From positions 1 through 64,000 of the forward strand of contig JAFVXY010000007.1 in the NCBI GenBank assembly GCA_017500845.1: 64,000 nucleotides of DNA, read 5' to 3'. This DNA is from Clostridia bacterium. Lineage in GTDB: Bacteria > Bacillota > Clostridia > Christensenellales > Pumilibacteraceae. This document shows positions 1 through 7,186 of the stretch, piece by piece (position 1 is the stretch's first letter; every line of letters starts with the position of its first letter). Made by a program: the position numbers and the translations under genes. The notes under the pieces were generated by a model, which saw only the letters and a program-made list of their open reading frames with translations, searched no databases and was not told the origin of the DNA.

Positions 1-1371
1 CTAATAAGCGAAAACAATACAGAATTCAGCTATAGATATAGCTACACCTATGACGGAAATAATAATATAGCATCGGTTACAAGTATAGGTACGCCTACGT
101 CAAATACACCTCCTTTCCCGCCGATAACCTCAAGACCGGTAGCAACGACTTACGTATATGAGGGAGATAAGCTGGTAGGTATACGTGGACTAGGCTTTTT
201 GGGTAATGTAATTCCGTATGAATCCGACGCAAACGGAAATCTAACGGATTACGGAGTTTATGAATTGACGTGGACACAAGGCAACAAGCTTGAAGCCGTA
301 ACAAATTCCAATGGTACGTATAGGTATTCTTATGACGAAAACGGCTTAAGATACAAAAAGGAAAGCACGGTAAATAGCGTAACGACAGAAACAAGATATT
401 TTCTTGACGGTACTACCATAATAGCGGAAGAAACAGGCGGAGCGCTTACCCAGTACTATTACGATAGCACGGGCGTAATAGGTATGCGCTACAATAATGA
501 AAACTACTACTTTGTAAAAGACTTATTCGGCAATGTGCATAAGGTTTTGCACCAAGACGGAACAAAGGTAGCACAGTACGAATACGACGCATGGGGTAAT
601 TGCGAAACAATAACAAACGTAAACGGTATGGCGGACATAAACCCCTTCCGTTACCGCGGATATTATATGGACGTAGAGACGGGATACTACTACTTGCAAA
701 GCAGATACTACGACCCCGTACTCAGGCGCTTTATAAGCTCGGATAACTACGGTCTTATTTCTACACTGGCAGAATCCGGTGATATAAATATGTTCGCTTA
801 TTGTGGCAATAACCCTGTGATGTATACTGACTCTACGGGGCAATGGATTGAAACAGTGTTTGATTTATTTTCATTAGGAGCTAGTGTGGTAGAGATTGTG
901 ATTAATCCAGCTAATCCTTGGGCATGGGCTGGTCTAATAGGAGATGCTGTAGACTTGTTGCCGTTTGTAACTGGAGTTGGTGAAGGAATAAGAGCCACCA
1001 AGATGGTTAAATATGCTGATGATGTAATTGATGCTTCGTATGATACAATAAAGTTTGTAAAAGCAACTGATATGGTTGATGATTTTTCAGATGGAGGTAA
1101 AATGTTAGATGATTTTGCTCATCTTGATGATTATTACAAATCTACAGTCTCTAATCTCCGTGATGGAAGAACTATCCACATGATGTTTATGGATAATGGT
1201 ATGAGAATTCCAAATTCTAAATTAAGAGTTGATGGATTAAACGAAATAACTAATACAATATTTGAATTAAAACCATATAATATTCAAAATGCTAGAAAAG
1301 GTGTTAAACAAATTTTAATTTATAATGATGCTCTTGGCGGTGGGTACAAAATGATTATTGTACTTTACTAA
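1..1371 (+). CDS. RHS/YD-repeat polymorphic toxin, 3' part, with C-terminal PD-(D/E)XK-like nuclease toxin
   Basis: The frame is open from base 1, so the gene begins upstream of the window and only its last 456 codons are seen; TTG 199 is an internal codon, not a start. YD-type repeats lead into the RHS core signature (PFRYRGYYMD, YYLQSRYYDP, FAYCGNNPVMYTDSTGQ) ending near 846. After it come a hydrophobic pre-toxin segment (LPFVTGVGEG) and a roughly 100-residue tip. The tip contains RVDG (Asp codon 1231-1233) and, eleven residues on, ELKP (1264-1275), the spacing and shape of the D...ExK site of restriction-endonuclease-fold toxins. Core = delivery shell, tip = DNase effector by family knowledge; the nuclease call is inference from the motif. 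It is followed at once by its immunity candidate. The tip is AT-rich against the core, as expected for exchanged toxin modules. Confidence 0.85.
   Translation, partial: LISENNTEFSYRYSYTYDGNNNIASVTSIGTPTSNTPPFPPITSRPVATTYVYEGDKLVGIRGLGFLGNVIPYESDANGNLTDYGVYELTWTQGNKLEAVTNSNGTYRYSYDENGLRYKKESTVNSVTTETRYFLDGTTIIAEETGGALTQYYYDSTGVIGMRYNNENYYFVKDLFGNVHKVLHQDGTKVAQYEYDAWGNCETITNVNGMADINPFRYRGYYMDVETGYYYLQSRYYDPVLRRFISSDNYGLISTLAESGDINMFAYCGNNPVMYTDSTGQWIETVFDLFSLGASVVEIVINPANPWAWAGLIGDAVDLLPFVTGVGEGIRATKMVKYADDVIDASYDTIKFVKATDMVDDFSDGGKMLDDFAHLDDYYKSTVSNLRDGRTIHMMFMDNGMRIPNSKLRVDGLNEITNTIFELKPYNIQNARKGVKQILIYNDALGGGYKMIIVLY
121..838 (+). repeat. RHS core repeat copy 1
   Basis: DNA from about 121 to 838 is closely matched by 1880-2611. 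It encodes the last YD repeats and the RHS core up to the DPTGQ-like boundary. Similarity stops sharply at the core/toxin border, the classical exchange point for toxin tips. Copy 2 carries a small insertion of about ten codons before PFRYRGYY. Confidence 0.85.
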
Positions 1372-1383
1372 TTGGAGGTGAAA

Positions 1384-1815
1384 ATGGAAAAAAAGATTTT
1401 TAATAAGATTACTAAGGAAATATTTTTGGAGTATGGATTCCTAAAAGAAAAAAATAATTATATTCTAACTCTTGATGATGTAACAATAGTTGTAAAATTA
1501 TGTTCATGGAGAGGAGTTAAATCATTTAATTACTATTTCTATATCAATGATTTGTATGATGATTCAATCCCATTTGAAAAAAGGTTTGATTCAATGGTTG
1601 AAATTAAAATGAAACATACACCAACACTTCGTGGATATCATGCGCACGAAATATTATTTGAAGAATATGATGAAATGAAATATAGAGAATTATTAACAAA
1701 CATGCTTCATAGTTACTTTGATCCTTATAAAAATAATGCCTTACAGTTTTTAAAAGATAACGATTATTGTATGTCGTTATCAAAAAAAGCAAAACAGTAT
1801 TTGGGATTAATTTAG
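1384..1815 (+). CDS. Immunity protein candidate for the RHS nuclease toxin (DUF4304-like)
   Basis: 143 residues, AT-rich, 12 bases after the toxin stop codon. The start is ATG 1384, served by the Shine-Dalgarno GGAGGTG at 1374-1380; an upstream in-frame TTG at 1372 would lie inside that ribosome site. The N-terminus (IFNKITKEIFLEYGF followed by a strand-rich stretch) resembles DUF4304 proteins, which are often found beside polymorphic toxins. No signal peptide or membrane segment, so it would act in the cytoplasm by binding the toxin tip. Position directly behind an RHS toxin is the strongest evidence; the family assignment is tentative. Confidence 0.65.
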   Translation: MEKKIFNKITKEIFLEYGFLKEKNNYILTLDDVTIVVKLCSWRGVKSFNYYFYINDLYDDSIPFEKRFDSMVEIKMKHTPTLRGYHAHEILFEEYDEMKYRELLTNMLHSYFDPYKNNALQFLKDNDYCMSLSKKAKQYLGLI

Positions 1816-1879
1816 GGTATTATGCATCAGCGCGAGGACGGCAAGGAAGAATCGTATTCCATTCCGTATACCGCAAAAC

Positions 1880-2611
1880 TCAAGACCGGTAACAACGACT
1901 TATGTATATGAGGGAGATAAGCTGGTAGGTACCCAGGGCGCAGGCTTCGTGCCTAGTATAAATCCATACTTATCTGATGCAAACGGAAATCTAACAGAAT
2001 ACGGTAACTACGAACTAACTTGGACTCAAGGCAATAAGCTTGAAGCCGTAACAAATTCTAACGGTACGTATAGGTATTCTTATGACGAAAACGGTTTAAG
2101 GTACAAAAAGGAAAGCACAGTAAGTGGAGTAACGACAGAAACAAGATATTTTCTTGACGGTACTACCATAATAGCGGAAGAAACAGGCGGAGCGCTTACC
2201 CAGTACTATTACGATAGCACTGGCGTAATAGGTATGCGCTACAACAACGTAAACTACTACTTTGTAAAAGACCTATTCGGCAACGTGCATGAGATGAAAC
2301 ACCAAGACGGAACAACAGTAGCACGTTACGAATACGATGCTTGGGGTAATTGCGAGGTTGTATACAACCGTTTAGATTTTAGTGACCTAAGCAAAGGTAA
2401 TATGGCGGATAAAAATCCATTCCGATACCGTGGATATTATATGGACGTAGAGACGGGTTATTACTACCTGCAAAGCAGATACTACGACCCGGGACTCAGA
2501 CGCTTCATAAGCTCGGATAACTACGACCTTATTTCTACATTGGCAGAAGCCGGTGATATAAACCTGTTTGCTTATTGCGGCAATAACCCTGTAATGTGTG
2601 TAGACCCAAGT
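1880..2611 (+). repeat. RHS core repeat copy 2
   Basis: Second copy of the RHS core, near-identical over long stretches to 121-838 (for example the segment encoding TRYFLDGTTIIAEETGG). It begins abruptly at about 1880 without the upstream YD-repeat gene body, so it is a displaced 3' cassette rather than a complete gene. Confidence 0.85.
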
Positions 2612-3214
2612 GGACAAATGCCTGAATGGTTACAAAGTTTGGCTATTGGATTAGCCTCTGTGGGTGCTGTTCTTGTGATTGGCGCTATTAGTATATTAAC
2701 AGCGGGTACTGGTGGGGCTTTTATTGCAACAACTATGGTTGGGGCCGCACTTCATGGGGCGGCAATAGGAACGTTAATTGGTGCTGGTATTGGAGTGGTT
2801 GGTGGTGCAATAGTTGGTGGCTCATTAACAGATTGGACACTTGAAGGCATTTTAACTGGTATTGGCATTGGCTTTGGTGCTGGTGCTTTTGCTGGAGCTT
2901 TAATTGGTGGAAGCATTGGAGCCTTACAATATTCTAGCGCTGCTCATTCATGGTATCGAGGTAAAGATGGTATGGTAAGTCATTTTTTAGATCATGGTCG
3001 AAAAGAAGGTTATGAAAATGTAATTCAATATACAAAGAGCGCTAAGAGTGTTATAAAAAATGGAAAATTTGTTGTAGAAAAAAATGCGTATCTTATTAGT
3101 AAGACATCTAATCAATTTTTCTATGTTGGTGTTGCCCAAAATAGCACACTAATTACAACTTATTATACAAAAACACTTACTAAAACAGCAATGACACTTT
3201 TGGGGTTAATATAG
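1949..3214 (+). CDS. Displaced (orphan) RHS-core/toxin cassette, BECR-like nuclease tip
   Basis: Reading frame open from 1811; RHS homology starts at about 1880. GTG 1949 is only the first start-like codon, and no Shine-Dalgarno precedes it, so I read this as a silent cassette unless recombined onto the long RHS gene. After the core (ending DPSGQ near 2613) comes a glycine/alanine-rich hydrophobic pre-toxin region (about residues 225-330), then a tip of about 85 residues with HFLDHGRKEGYENVIQY (from 2981). The HFxxHGxxxGY pattern recalls Barnase-EndoU-ColicinE5/RelE-like (BECR) nuclease tips; that assignment is inference. An immunity candidate follows 8 bases downstream. Confidence 0.7.
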   Translation: MPSINPYLSDANGNLTEYGNYELTWTQGNKLEAVTNSNGTYRYSYDENGLRYKKESTVSGVTTETRYFLDGTTIIAEETGGALTQYYYDSTGVIGMRYNNVNYYFVKDLFGNVHEMKHQDGTTVARYEYDAWGNCEVVYNRLDFSDLSKGNMADKNPFRYRGYYMDVETGYYYLQSRYYDPGLRRFISSDNYDLISTLAEAGDINLFAYCGNNPVMCVDPSGQMPEWLQSLAIGLASVGAVLVIGAISILTAGTGGAFIATTMVGAALHGAAIGTLIGAGIGVVGGAIVGGSLTDWTLEGILTGIGIGFGAGAFAGALIGGSIGALQYSSAAHSWYRGKDGMVSHFLDHGRKEGYENVIQYTKSAKSVIKNGKFVVEKNAYLISKTSNQFFYVGVAQNSTLITTYYTKTLTKTAMTLLGLI

Positions 3215-3222
3215 GAGAAAAA

Positions 3223-3624
3223 ATGAAAATAAGCAAAGTTAACGAGTATTCATATTCATACGCCGAATATCAAATTACTGATGGAAATAATGAATTAAGG
3301 TGTGTTTGCAACTCTGTGCCTTTACCATACGGTTTAGAGCCAAAGGCGGGAATGCCGGTAAAAAAGGTTTATGCCTTTAGCTATGTAGAATTATTTATAC
3401 AAAAAGAAACTCAATCATCTGCTGATGCAATTATAAAAACAGAAGAATTTGGCTTTCAATATAAAATTATAGGCACTGTTTTAGATATAAAATTATCGTT
3501 AATAAAGGTTTTTGATTTTGTTATATCTTTAGAGTATTCCTACCCCAATGGAATTGATGGATTTGAAGATGGTGATAAGGTTTTAGTTATTGTTGATAGG
3601 TTTGATTGTGAATTAAATGTTTAG
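3223..3624 (+). CDS. Immunity protein candidate for the second RHS toxin cassette
   Basis: 133 residues, predicted soluble and strand-rich; no family recognised. It has its own good ribosome site (AGGAGAA, 3213-3219) ahead of ATG 3223, eight bases after the toxin frame closes. Unlike the orphan toxin it therefore looks translatable on its own, as expected if cells keep immunity to silent cassettes. Function is inferred only from position. Confidence 0.55.
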   Translation: MKISKVNEYSYSYAEYQITDGNNELRCVCNSVPLPYGLEPKAGMPVKKVYAFSYVELFIQKETQSSADAIIKTEEFGFQYKIIGTVLDIKLSLIKVFDFVISLEYSYPNGIDGFEDGDKVLVIVDRFDCELNV

Positions 3625-3688
3625 CTATAAAACGCCTGTGCGATTTAAGATAACATTAAAATCTTAGTTTAAGACAGCGAGGAGAAAA

Positions 3689-4003
3689 ATGAATAAAGAA
3701 GCTTTAATAGAGTGTATCACTTTAATAAACAAAATTGAACGAGATATAATCCTTTATAAAAAAGGGATAATTTCTGATTTATTTAAAGAAATTTTGTTTG
3801 AGCAAACGGAAGATTTAAGCTTTCTTATTGACGAAATAAATAATTATATTTTACCTAAGTTATATTACATAAAAGAAACCATAGAGAAAGGTAAAAAAAT
3901 AAACAAATCTAAGAGTGATTACGGAGATTATATAGTTAAAAATTGGCAACATGAATCCACATTAGGATTAGAATTAATGAAATTTTACAAATTGTTATTT
4001 TAA
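3689..4003 (+). CDS. Small helical protein in the RHS array (possible immunity protein)
   Basis: 104 residues, lysine/glutamate-rich and mostly helical, without signal peptide or membrane segments. ATG 3689 has the ribosome site GAGGAG just upstream. Very AT-rich, like its neighbours. It lies between the second cassette's immunity gene and the third displaced RHS tip and could be the immunity partner of a toxin tip that has since been lost. I recognise no family. Confidence 0.5.
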   Translation: MNKEALIECITLINKIERDIILYKKGIISDLFKEILFEQTEDLSFLIDEINNYILPKLYYIKETIEKGKKINKSKSDYGDYIVKNWQHESTLGLELMKFYKLLF

Positions 4004-4011
4004 ATATAAGA

Positions 4012-4797
4012 TTGTTATGGATTGTGGCGATTTTGGCGGACATAAACCCGTTCCGATACCGTGGCTACTATATGGATGCCGAGAGTGACTATTACTACCT
4101 GCAAACGAGGTATTATAGCCCTGTGCTTAGACGCTTCCTCAGCCATGATAGATATGATTTGCTATCCACTTGCGCCGAGGACGGACACCTAAATCTCTAT
4201 ACATACTGCAACAATAATCCTGTAATGTACACCGACCCTACGGGTGAATTTCCGATAGTTGCAATTTTGATTGGTGCAGCAATTGGATTTTTAACATCAT
4301 ATTTACCTGACGTAATTTCCGAAATGAAAGATGGGTTTGAATGGTCGGATTTGAACACTTTTGAAGGGAATGGATGGAAATATTTTGGTGCAACATTAGG
4401 CGGTGCAATTGGTGGAATAAGTAGCAATTTTGGAGCAACAATATTGGCATCTGGAATCGCCAATGTTGTAGAAACAGCATTTAGCGGAAATATTTCTTCA
4501 CCTGATGATGTAATAATTCAATTTGCTTTAGGAGGAATAATTGGAGCCGCTGGATATGGAATAAGTAAAGGAATAACAAAAATATTTGCAGATAAGAAGA
4601 TTTTTGGCATTTTAGGGAATTTGTCAGATAATGCTAAGGTTAATAAGCGACTGGCAGGTGCAGGATACGACGATTTAAAAATCGGCAAACTCGGATTGTC
4701 AGGAGTCTATGACAGATTGTACAAAAAATTAGGGTTTGGAATAATGGAAAATTTGTTTAACTATAGTTATAATATGTTGACTGGACTTGCCTTTTAG
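4012..4797 (+). CDS. Displaced RHS-tip/toxin cassette 3 (toxin of unknown type)
   Basis: Starts abruptly inside the RHS core: DINPFRYRGYYMD begins at about 4034, with no promoter, ribosome site or upstream RHS body, so TTG 4012 is nominal. Only the last 70 core residues (to DPTGEF) remain. They are followed by a glycine-rich, membrane-seeking segment and a C-terminal tip without a motif I recognise. The core fragment is more diverged than copies 1 and 2 (DAESDYYYLQTRYYSP), so this cassette is probably older or derived from another RHS gene. Likely silent; could become expressed by recombination within the core. Confidence 0.6.
   Translation: MLWIVAILADINPFRYRGYYMDAESDYYYLQTRYYSPVLRRFLSHDRYDLLSTCAEDGHLNLYTYCNNNPVMYTDPTGEFPIVAILIGAAIGFLTSYLPDVISEMKDGFEWSDLNTFEGNGWKYFGATLGGAIGGISSNFGATILASGIANVVETAFSGNISSPDDVIIQFALGGIIGAAGYGISKGITKIFADKKIFGILGNLSDNAKVNKRLAGAGYDDLKIGKLGLSGVYDRLYKKLGFGIMENLFNYSYNMLTGLAF
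4034..4242 (+). repeat. RHS core fragment copy 3 (diverged)
   Basis: About 70 codons matching positions 631-838 and 2403-2611 at the protein level (PFRYRGYYMD, RRFLSHDRYDLLST, CNNNPVMYTDPTG). It provides homology for exchange with the expressed core. Confidence 0.75.
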
Positions 4798-4816
4798 ATA
4801 GGGAGTGTAACTAATA

Positions 4817-5443
4817 ATGATTATTATAATTATGTTAACACTTATTCTTGTATTACTTGTTATTTGTGCTATAGTATTACTATTGATGTCTAATGCTCTT
4901 TGGTTTCCGTCAATTATGGGAGCAATGATACTGCTTCTTATAATTGAGATAATTTATAGTAAATATACAAATAAATACTTAGCTAAAGAGAGAGATGTGC
5001 AACTTTCATATAGTCTAAGTAAAAGCATGGATAAAGACAATGCGGTAAAAGAAATAGAATTTATAAGAGTAGATAATAAATGGGTGTGCAAAAAAGACGA
5101 AAACATAAAGTTTATATTAGATGGATATCTTTTTAAAAAAGCATTCATTCTTTCTTGCATAGTAAGAAAAACAAGATATGCAACAATCAGCAATCAAAAG
5201 CCAATGGTAAAATTATTAAAAAAGCGACTAAAAATCAAAGGGCCGCAAGATTTGATAGTACGATTTATTGATGGAGAAAAAACAAAAGAATATTGGGCGG
5301 TAAAAAATTATGTTTCAAAACATACTTTTTTATCCAGAGCTGTTGTTTATGCAAAAGGACGAGAACTTTTAGGCGGCAACAACCAAAAAAATAGATTAAA
5401 AGAAATAAGAAAATTAGATGAAATAGCTTTTCTAAACTGGTAA
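4817..5443 (+). CDS. Two-helix membrane protein behind toxin cassette 3 (immunity candidate)
   Basis: 208 residues. Residues 1-50 form two strongly hydrophobic helices, followed by a basic cytoplasmic domain of about 150 residues (many Lys/Arg/Ile) with no recognised motif. ATG 4817 follows the preceding stop by 19 bases with GGGAG as ribosome site. The place directly behind an RHS toxin tip suggests an immunity role, and membrane location would fit a toxin acting on the membrane, but this is inference from context only. Confidence 0.5.
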   Translation: MIIIIMLTLILVLLVICAIVLLLMSNALWFPSIMGAMILLLIIEIIYSKYTNKYLAKERDVQLSYSLSKSMDKDNAVKEIEFIRVDNKWVCKKDENIKFILDGYLFKKAFILSCIVRKTRYATISNQKPMVKLLKKRLKIKGPQDLIVRFIDGEKTKEYWAVKNYVSKHTFLSRAVVYAKGRELLGGNNQKNRLKEIRKLDEIAFLNW

Positions 5444-5510
5444 AACCGTCACAAATTCTAACGGTACGTATAGGTATTTTTATGACGAAAGCGGCTTAAG
5501 ATACAAAAAG
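5444..5510 (+). pseudogene. RHS core remnant (about 65 bases)
   Basis: This stretch matches 297-362 of RHS core copy 1 (encoding TNSNGTYRYSYDENGLRYKK) with few changes, then stops at GGTTAAGGGC, where a TAA closes the frame. It is a decayed end of an earlier RHS gene or cassette, directly followed by a terminator. Confidence 0.75.
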
Positions 5511-5517
5511 GTTAAGG

Positions 5518-5545
5518 GCGGGTGCAAACAATGCACTCGCTTTTT
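5518..5545 (+). terminator. Rho-independent terminator closing the RHS array
   Basis: Nine-base stem GCGGGTGCA (5518-5526) with TGCACTCGC (5532-5540), loop AACAA, followed by TTTTTG and more T. One G-T pair. It sits just after the fourth RHS remnant and would end transcription of the array. Confidence 0.8.
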
Positions 5546-5570
5546 GTTTTCCTTCAAGCAAAAATGTGTA

Positions 5571-5599
5571 TTGACAGTAACGGCAAAATATGGTAAAAT
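5571..5599 (+). promoter_or_regulatory. Sigma-A promoter for the 5680 gene
   Basis: TTGACA (5571-5576), 17-base spacer, TAAAAT (5594-5599). It gives a leader of about 75 bases that runs through another RHS scrap before ATG 5680. Confidence 0.7.
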
Positions 5600-5634
5600 G
5601 ATACAAGTTAGGATACTTGGATGGGGTGTTCTTG

Positions 5635-5664
5635 CTTGAAAATAGGGCATTAAGATACAAAAAG
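5635..5664 (+). repeat. Short RHS core scrap in a 5' leader
   Basis: The sequence around 5638-5664 encodes ENRALRYKK, matching ENGLRYKK of the RHS core (codons near 345-362). The match is about 25 bases, so chance cannot be fully excluded, but a second scrap 130 bases upstream matches the same core segment. Confidence 0.5.
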
Positions 5665-5679
5665 AGGGGTTGCCGTTAT

Positions 5680-6186
5680 ATGCGTAAAGAAAAGTTGTAT
5701 GAGTTTGATGAGAAGCAAATTATTCCATTATTTGTGACAACTCTCATTTTGTGCCTTGCGATAGGAATTCCGCTATATTTTTGGAACCATATAGCGGGTT
5801 ATGTTATAATGGCGGCGCCTATATTTAGTTTTAGTGTTGCTTATATTTATAGTGTGCTTTTTGGAAATTATGTATGCTTAGATGAGGAGTTCGTAAGATA
5901 TAGATGGTCAACTATATTTAATTGTGAGATTTGTAAAGAAAAATGGTCAGATTTGCAATATATTGAGAAAAGAAATCTATATCATACGGAAGAAGAAAAA
6001 GCAACAAATATTTGCTATTCGGCTTTTTGTTTGTATTTTCGGGGATGCAGAATGGAAGCTTATATGATAAGATGGATTTGTAAAATAAAAAAAGAAAACG
6101 GTGTAATAATTATATTTAACACAAAAAGAAATCGAAGAATTTTGCGAGAATATCTGCCCGAGCAGTTTAAGTACGTATTAGACTAA
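5680..6186 (+). CDS. Membrane protein of unknown function at the end of the RHS array
   Basis: 168 residues from ATG 5680, chosen because the upstream part of the longer frame (from 5617) encodes an RHS scrap and a GAGGGG ribosome site precedes 5680. Two membrane helices (about residues 16-35 and 40-62) are followed by a cytoplasmic domain of about 100 residues containing several Cys and Trp and a basic end. It resembles two-helix immunity or PH-like membrane proteins in general shape only. AT-rich like the toxin-associated genes. Closed by a strong terminator. Confidence 0.5.
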   Translation: MRKEKLYEFDEKQIIPLFVTTLILCLAIGIPLYFWNHIAGYVIMAAPIFSFSVAYIYSVLFGNYVCLDEEFVRYRWSTIFNCEICKEKWSDLQYIEKRNLYHTEEEKATNICYSAFCLYFRGCRMEAYMIRWICKIKKENGVIIIFNTKRNRRILREYLPEQFKYVLD

Positions 6187-6188
6187 TC

Positions 6189-6219
6189 AAAAGACCGAGC
6201 TACAATAGCTCGGTCTTTT
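6189..6219 (+). terminator. Strong terminator after the 5680 gene
   Basis: Perfect 14-base stem AAAAGACCGAGCTA (6189-6202) with TAGCTCGGTCTTTT (6206-6219), loop CAA, T-tract included in the stem end. Confidence 0.9.
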
Positions 6220-6261
6220 ATCGCTTATATCAAAAAGTTAATATAAAATTATAATAGACAC

Positions 6262-6294
6262 AAAAAATACCGACTTGTGCAGTCGGTATTTTTT
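6262..6294 (-). terminator. Bidirectional terminator overlapping the xre stop codon
   Basis: Stem AAAAAATACCGACT (6262-6275) with AGTCGGTATTTTTT (6281-6294), loop TGTGC. A/T tracts on both sides let it work in both directions. Its stem core ATACCGACT is the same as that of the hairpin at 7137-7169 on the other side of the module. Confidence 0.85.
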
Positions 6295-6547
6295 AGTCCA
6301 TAATTTCGTTACGCAGATTACCTATATCAAAAATTTGTTCGTAGGTGGTGTTTAGTATCTCTTTGAGTAAAATAATTTCGTCGGGATACAAATGTCGTTG
6401 TCCGACTTCAATTTTGGCAACAGCACTGCGAGTAATGTCGCACCCGCCTATTTGAAGCTTTGTTGCAACGTATTCTTGCGTAAATCCGGCTTTCTCTCGC
6501 AAAGCTCTGATATTATTGCCTATTTTCTTTTCTATTTTTCCATTCAT
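6293..6547 (-). CDS. Xre-family HTH transcriptional regulator
   Basis: 84 residues from ATG 6547 (an in-frame GTG lies three codons earlier). Almost the whole protein is one helix-turn-helix domain: NIRALREKAGFTQEYVATKL with a recognition helix around SAVAKIEVGQRHL, typical of the lambda-Cro/Xre family. No effector domain, so it acts as a DNA-binding repressor. It is divergent from a SLOG-family gene; two copies of GCACCTAT with inverted-repeat character lie in the shared promoter region, so it probably represses itself and the neighbour. Confidence 0.85.
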   Translation of the reverse strand: MNGKIEKKIGNNIRALREKAGFTQEYVATKLQIGGCDITRSAVAKIEVGQRHLYPDEIILLKEILNTTYEQIFDIGNLRNEIMD

Positions 6548-6572
6548 AACTGTCACTTTATTTATATTGTGC

Positions 6573-6642
6573 GCACCTATTTAAGAACAAATGCTTGACA
6601 TAATTATAAATGTATGATAAATAAATATTGCACCTATATAGG
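6573..6642. promoter_or_regulatory. Divergent xre/SLOG control region: promoter plus two candidate operators
   Basis: Rightward promoter TTGACA (6595-6600), 17-base spacer, TAAATA (6618-6623). Two related sites flank it: CCTATATAGG (6633-6642, a perfect palindrome) just after the start point and CCTATTTAAG (6576-6585), each preceded by GCA. The left site overlaps the likely leftward xre promoter (TATAAA near 6562-6567 as read on the minus strand). Arrangement typical of an autoregulating repressor; binding is inferred. Confidence 0.6.
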
Positions 6643-6695
6643 AGCATTGCAAGGATAAGAAAAATATTTTTTAGCGAAAAAAATAAGGAGTACGC

Positions 6696-7138
6696 ATGGA
6701 AGAAAAAGTTGTTTGTTTTGCAGGACATCGTGAAGATTTTAATGTTGTGGAATCGAAAAGGTGTTGAAAGATAAAATAGTAAGTTTGATAGAAAATGGGT
6801 ACAATGTTTTTTATGATGGTAGTAAAGGTTATTTTGATAAAATTTGTATAGGAACAGTTATTGAATTAAAAAGGCAATATCGGCACATTAAAATTTACAA
6901 GATTTTGACGTCTTATCATCAAGACAAAGCAAAATGGGATTTGCCGCCATGGTATGATGGTTCTATAATGCCAGAAATAGAACATTATCATCCTAAGGCA
7001 AGAATTACAAAGAGGAATGAATGGATGGTAGAAAACTGTGATATATTAGTTTGTCATATAGTAAATACATATAGAAGCGGGGCATATAGATCGGTTAAAT
7101 ATGCGTTAAAGAAGAACAAGGAAATAATATACATATAA
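6696..7138 (+). pseudogene. SLOG/DUF1273-like (YpsA-type) gene split by a frameshift
   Basis: ATG 6696, with an AAGGAG ribosome site, starts MEEKVVCFAGHRED, the nucleotide-binding start of the SLOG/DUF1273 family (usual form CFTGHR). This frame stops at TGA 6765. The rest continues in the -1 frame from about 6758 to 7138 (KDKIVSLIENGYNVFYDGS ... ENCDILVCHIVNTYRSGAYRSVKYA), the expected middle and C-terminus. Joined, it would give about 147 residues. Either a recent one-base lesion, a sequencing error or, less likely, recoding; no good slippery heptamer is seen. SLOG proteins are thought to bind or process nucleotide-derived ligands. Divergent from xre. Confidence 0.7.
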
Positions 7139-7169
7139 AAAATACCGACTTAATAAAGTCGGTATTTTT
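7137..7169 (+). terminator. Bidirectional terminator between the SLOG gene and iorB
   Basis: Stem AAAAATACCGACTT (from 7138) with AAGTCGGTATTTTT (7156-7169), loop AATA. Converging genes on either side make a shared terminator likely. Its stem core is the same as that at 6262-6294. Confidence 0.85.
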
Positions 7170-7186
7170 GTATAGCTTGTTATTGA

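Noticed and set aside
1..5700. CRISPR array or insertion sequence explaining the repeats
   Set aside because: Repeats are long coding RHS cores, not short spaced repeats; no transposase or terminal inverted repeats seen.
6750..6768. Programmed -1 frameshift in the SLOG gene
   Set aside because: The local TCGAAAAGG does not allow good re-pairing in the -1 frame and no stimulatory hairpin is evident; a lesion or read error is simpler.
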